A stretch of 8,404 bases of DNA, taken from positions 1 to 8,404 of the forward strand of contig QHRC01000095.1 in NCBI GenBank assembly GCA_003219995.1, given 5' to 3'. Positions 6,081-8,404 of the stretch are shown piece by piece (position 1 is the stretch's first letter; each line of letters starts with the position of its first letter). This DNA is from Verrucomicrobiota bacterium. GTDB lineage: Bacteria > Verrucomicrobiota > Verrucomicrobiia > Chthoniobacterales > UBA10450. The translations under genes were made by a program, and so were the position numbers. The notes under the pieces were generated by a model, which had not been told where the DNA came from, did not search any database, and worked only from the letters and a program-made list of their open reading frames with translations.

Positions 6081-6227
6081 AATTTTAGTAGCTAGACCTC
6101 GCCAGATGAAATAGCAAATTACAACGTGCCGACACGGCAGAAGCTCTTCCAGCATGCGGGACTTGAGTGACCCTAACTGAAAAAGCACTTGGCAGGTGTG
6201 AATGGTCGCGGCAGCTTAATTCGGCGC

Positions 6228-6298
6228 GCGGGCATAGCTTAATGGTAAAGTTCCAGCCTTCCAAGCTGGCCATGCGGGTTCGATTCCCGTTGCCCGCT
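6228..6298 (+). tRNA. tRNA-Gly(UCC)
   Basis: The cloverleaf folds by eye: acceptor GCGGGCA (6228-6234) with TGCCCGC (6291-6297) and discriminator T; D-arm with AATGGTAAA; anticodon stem CCAGC/GCTGG (6253-6257, 6265-6269) around the loop CTTCCAA with anticodon TCC (6260-6262); T-arm GCGGG TTCGATT CCCGT (6274-6290), one G-T pair. The 3' CCA is not encoded. It is divergent from the DUF4412-like gene and convergent with pgsA, whose stop lies 25 nt downstream. Confidence 0.97.
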
Positions 6299-6322
6299 GT
6301 CCTGCACGAGCGGGCCGCTCAA

Positions 6323-6901
6323 TCATTGATCCGGCGAGATGAGCTCGCGATGCCGCCACATGTAGCCGAGGCCAGAATAAATCGTCAGGGCCACTGTGAT
6401 CCAGACCAAAATTGGACCCGCTTCATGCCAGGCGCGATACCACCATGTCGATGTTTCATTCGCGTAACGCAGCTCGTGCATTGAAAGCAAGGCCAGGAAA
6501 AAAATCACGGTCACCACTTGCCAAGATGTCTTCTGTTTGCCCAGCCGTTCCGCCGGCAAAACATGACCTTTCGAACTCGCCATCATCCGCAAACCGGTGA
6601 TGAGAAAATCGCGCGCCACCACCGTAGTCGCCGCCCAGGCTGGAATGGCCTTGAGCGGCACCAGTGAAATAAATGCGGCCGCTATCATGATCTTATCGAC
6701 CAGCGGATCCATCAATTTTCCAAAATTAGTGACCCACTCATAGCGACGCGCGATTTCGCCATCGATGAAATCGGTCACGCCGGCGATGAGGAAAATGAGG
6801 AGCGCGCAGGTGCGGCCATATTGCCACTGCGAATTGAGCGCGGCGACAAAGAGCATAGTCAAAAACAGCCGGCTGAGAGTGAGACGATTTGCCCAGTTCA
6901 T
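6323..6901 (-). CDS. pgsA: CDP-diacylglycerol-glycerol-3-phosphate 3-phosphatidyltransferase
   Basis: Integral inner-membrane enzyme that transfers the phosphatidyl group of CDP-diacylglycerol to glycerol-3-phosphate, the committed step to phosphatidylglycerol and cardiolipin. At 192 residues it has the usual family length. The CDP-alcohol phosphotransferase motif is complete: D44, D47-G48-x2-A51-R52, G61, D65 and D69, in TDFIDGEIARR then FGKLMDPLVDK. The N-terminal NWANRLTLSRL matches the standard PgsA opening, and hydrophobic segments follow at about 30-43, 70-90, 125-142 and 160-180. The start ATG overlaps the moaE stop as ATGA, so it is probably translationally coupled to moaE. A perfect hairpin lies just upstream of the start on the shared transcript and could affect coupling. 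Confidence 0.95.
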   Translation of the reverse strand: MNWANRLTLSRLFLTMLFVAALNSQWQYGRTCALLIFLIAGVTDFIDGEIARRYEWVTNFGKLMDPLVDKIMIAAAFISLVPLKAIPAWAATTVVARDFLITGLRMMASSKGHVLPAERLGKQKTSWQVVTVIFFLALLSMHELRYANETSTWWYRAWHEAGPILVWITVALTIYSGLGYMWRHRELISPDQ

Positions 6902-7350
6902 TTCATTGTAGCCGGAATCGCAGATTCCGGTTTTTTCTCAGGTTTACTAATTCGCTCGCCGGCGCGGAATTTGGGACGCTTCCAAATCGGCACTTTTCTT
7001 TTTAATTCATCGACAATCCACTCGCTCGCCTCGAAAGCCGCCTGCCGACGCCTGGCTTTCACTTGCAGAAAAAGCGACGCCTCCCCCGCGCTCACGAAGC
7101 CGATGCGATGATGAATAATCACGGCCCCGAGCGCGAACTTACTCACGGCCTCATCCGCAACCGATTGCAACTGGTGCGTCGCCATCACTTCATGCGCCTC
7201 ATAATCGATTCCTTCGATTTCCCGTCCATCTTCAAGCTGGCGAACGGTTCCCCAGAAATCGACGATTGCGCCCGCCGAGAAATCGGCATTCAGCTTGGGC
7301 GCTTCCAGGCGCGCCTTGGTCAATAGAACTTCGCAAACGGGATTTGCCAT
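6898..7350 (-). CDS. moaE: Molybdopterin synthase catalytic subunit MoaE
   Basis: Large subunit of molybdopterin synthase, which with thiocarboxylated MoaD converts cyclic pyranopterin monophosphate to molybdopterin in the cytoplasm. Motifs in the 150-residue product are VDFWGTVRQ (30-38), IEGIDYEAHEVMA (45-57), HHRIGFVSAGEASL (80-93), VKARRRQAAFEA (98-109) and LKRKVPIWKR (116-125), where K117 and K124 correspond to the two active-site lysines of E. coli MoaE. Start: ATG 7350 is chosen; an in-frame TTG three codons upstream (7359) is possible, and neither has a well-spaced Shine-Dalgarno (GGAAGG lies only 1 nt from the ATG). Residues 141-148 are encoded by a GTAG-headed REP-like hairpin, so the tail is probably not functional. 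No moaD or other moa gene is visible; the partner gene here is pgsA. Confidence 0.95.
   Translation of the reverse strand: MANPVCEVLLTKARLEAPKLNADFSAGAIVDFWGTVRQLEDGREIEGIDYEAHEVMATHQLQSVADEAVSKFALGAVIIHHRIGFVSAGEASLFLQVKARRRQAAFEASEWIVDELKRKVPIWKRPKFRAGERISKPEKKPESAIPATMK
6908..6930 (+). repeat. GTAG-headed REP-like hairpin
   Basis: GTAG (6908-6911) is followed by a perfect 8-bp stem, CCGGAATC (6912-6919) with GATTCCGG (6923-6930), around a GCA loop. A GTAG tetranucleotide before a hairpin is the known layout of RAYT-associated REP sequences. On the plus strand the hairpin is followed by TTTTTTC (6931-6937), so it also has the shape of an intrinsic terminator against antisense transcription. 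On the minus strand it encodes MoaE residues 141-148 and sits 6 nt before the pgsA start. Confidence 0.6.
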
Positions 7351-7374
7351 GCCTTCCAATCGCTCGTTACAGTG

Positions 7375-7386
7375 AAAGCGCGCTTT
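7375..7386. other. 12-bp palindrome in the moaE-gnd divergent gap
   Basis: AAAGCGCGCTTT is a perfect palindrome in the 66-nt gap between the divergent moaE and gnd starts. It could be an operator for one or both genes, but such a short palindrome could be chance; I see no convincing -35/-10 pair around it. Confidence 0.25.
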
Positions 7387-7403
7387 ATGCGCCGCTCAAG
7401 GAA

Positions 7404-7408
7404 AGGAG
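7404..7408 (+). promoter_or_regulatory. Shine-Dalgarno of gnd
   Basis: AGGAG with an 8-nt spacer to the ATG at 7417, the clearest ribosome binding site in the window; it settles the gnd start. Confidence 0.85.
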
Positions 7409-7416
7409 ACCTCAAA

Positions 7417-8404
7417 ATGACCGCGAATCAATGTGATATTGGCCTGATCGGCCTGGCTGTGATGGGCGAGAACCTCGTCCTGAACATGGAATCGAAGGGA
7501 TTTTTGGTCGCCGTTTTTAATCGCACCACGGAAGTCACGGAGAAATTCAAGGGGGGCCGGGGCAAAGGAAAAAATATCCAGCCCACGCGCACGATCGAGG
7601 AATTCGTCGGCGCGCTTAAACGACCGCGCAAAGCGATGATCATGGTAAAGGCGGGCGCGCCGGTCGATGCCGTCATTGGGCAACTCGCTCCGTTGCTCGA
7701 AAAAGGCGACGTCATCATCGATGGCGGCAATTCTCTCTTCACCGACACGCAGCGTCGCTGCAAAGATCTGGAAGGGCGCGGCATTCATTTTGTCGGCTGC
7801 GGCGTTTCCGGCGGGGAAGAAGGCGCGCTCAAAGGTCCGTCGCTCATGCCGGGCGGCTCGCGCGAATCCTGGGAAATGATCGCGCCGATTTTTCGCAAAA
7901 TTGCCGCGCAAGTCGATGGCGAACCGTGCTGCCGATATATGGGCCCAGACGGCGCCGGGCATTACGTCAAAATGGTGCACAACGGAATCGAGTACGGCGA
8001 CATGCAGCTCATCTGCGAGGCTTACGCGATCTTGAAAAACGTCCTCGGTATGGATGCGCCGCAGCTCGCGGAAACGTTTACCGAATGGAACAAAGGCGAG
8101 CTCGACAGTTATCTCATCGAGATCACCTCACAAATTTTCCGGAAGATCGATCCCGACACCGGAAAACCGCTGGTCGATGTTATTCTCGACAAGGCCGGCC
8201 AGAAAGGGACCGGCATTTGGACTCTGCAATCGGCCATTCAACAATCGGTCGTCATCTCGACAATCAATGCCGCCGTGGAAGCGCGCGTGATTTCCTCGCG
8301 AAAAGATGAACGGGTCGCGTCATCTAAGATCCTTCCGCAACCGAAACCGAAGAAGTTCACGGGCGATCGCGGCCAACTTGTCGATGCGGTGCGTAATGCG
8401 CTTT
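7417..8404 (+). CDS. gnd: 6-phosphogluconate dehydrogenase, decarboxylating (partial, C-terminus off the right edge)
   Basis: Cytoplasmic oxidative pentose-phosphate enzyme converting 6-phosphogluconate to ribulose-5-phosphate and CO2 with reduction of NADP. 329 residues are visible of an expected 470-490. The N-terminal dinucleotide-binding fold has GLIGLAVMGENL (9-20) and NRT (35-37), the position that favours NADP in this family. MVKAG (76-80), VIIDGGNS (99-106), GCGVSGGEEGALKGPSLMPGG (127-147) and HYVKMVHNGIEYGDMQ (182-197) follow; K185 and E192 are the expected catalytic acid/base pair. DKAGQKGTGIWT lies near 270. The long all-helical C-terminal domain continues past the edge. SGGEEGA and the expected total length fit the long NADP-dependent class. 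Divergent from moaE, with its own strong ribosome binding site; regulation is not visible apart from a short palindrome upstream. Confidence 0.97.
   Translation, partial: MTANQCDIGLIGLAVMGENLVLNMESKGFLVAVFNRTTEVTEKFKGGRGKGKNIQPTRTIEEFVGALKRPRKAMIMVKAGAPVDAVIGQLAPLLEKGDVIIDGGNSLFTDTQRRCKDLEGRGIHFVGCGVSGGEEGALKGPSLMPGGSRESWEMIAPIFRKIAAQVDGEPCCRYMGPDGAGHYVKMVHNGIEYGDMQLICEAYAILKNVLGMDAPQLAETFTEWNKGELDSYLIEITSQIFRKIDPDTGKPLVDVILDKAGQKGTGIWTLQSAIQQSVVISTINAAVEARVISSRKDERVASSKILPQPKPKKFTGDRGQLVDAVRNAL

Noticed and set aside
6081..6188. N-terminal extension of the DUF4412-like gene from an upstream ATG at 6188
   Set aside because: The extension would bury a clean signal peptide 36 residues inside the protein; the ATG at 6080 puts it at the N-terminus.
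6189..6220. TTGGCA with TTAATT as a tRNA-Gly promoter
   Set aside because: The spacing is about 21 nt and the -10-like hexamer is too close to the tRNA 5' end; no convincing pair is visible.
6308..6320. GAGCGG/CCGCTC inverted repeat after tRNA-Gly as a terminator
   Set aside because: Only about one base is left for a loop and no T-run follows on either strand, so an intrinsic terminator is not supported.
7396..7980. Minus-strand open frame of 194 codons opposite gnd
   Set aside because: gnd has a strong Shine-Dalgarno and clear catalytic motifs; the antisense product is a low-complexity R/A/F-rich shadow.

Overview
This 8.4 kb window looks like a piece of a free-living Gram-negative-type bacterial chromosome. 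It has a membrane-fusion/ABC export operon, housekeeping genes in short operons, mixed ATG/GTG/TTG starts, moderate to high G+C and several REP-like intergenic repeats. The protein style and the repeat-rich gene junctions remind me of soil Verrucomicrobiota (Chthoniobacterales-like) or Acidobacteriota. That placement is an impression and no marker gene here proves it.

Left third (1-3316, minus strand): an export operon read right to left. It encodes a periplasmic adaptor (HlyD/YbhG type, TTG start with a good Shine-Dalgarno), an ABC ATPase with all nucleotide-binding motifs, and an ABC-2 permease that runs off the left edge. Two of its gene junctions carry repeats. The adaptor-ATPase gap holds three copies of a ~21-nt CAGGAAA-type motif. 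The ATPase-permease junction holds a 357-bp unit: a small GIY-YIG nuclease gene bounded by 29-bp inverted repeats (25/29 identical). Removing the unit leaves a normal 20-nt operon junction with the permease Shine-Dalgarno intact, so it looks like a clean insertion of a small mobile or REP-like cassette.

Middle (3358-6080): a plus-strand run of a DUF3052 gene broken by a frameshift, a VOC/glyoxalase-fold protein starting 1 nt after the DUF3052 stop, and a DUF2127 membrane protein. This run converges with a minus-strand pair, a DUF4412-like exported protein and then the nucleotide pyrophosphatase Maf. The DUF2127 and maf stop codons overlap.

Right part (6228-8404): tRNA-Gly(UCC) on the plus strand, then a minus-strand moaE-pgsA pair with an ATGA stop/start overlap. 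A GTAG-headed perfect hairpin of classic REP shape encodes the last residues of MoaE and sits just before the pgsA start. Divergent from moaE is gnd (6-phosphogluconate dehydrogenase), with a strong Shine-Dalgarno and cut by the right edge.

The genes themselves are ordinary. The notable content is the repeats at gene junctions, above all the inverted-repeat-bounded GIY-YIG cassette, and the frameshifted DUF3052 gene. No gap between genes exceeds 300 bases once the GIY-YIG gene is counted; the largest is 6081-6227, where I see no convincing element.
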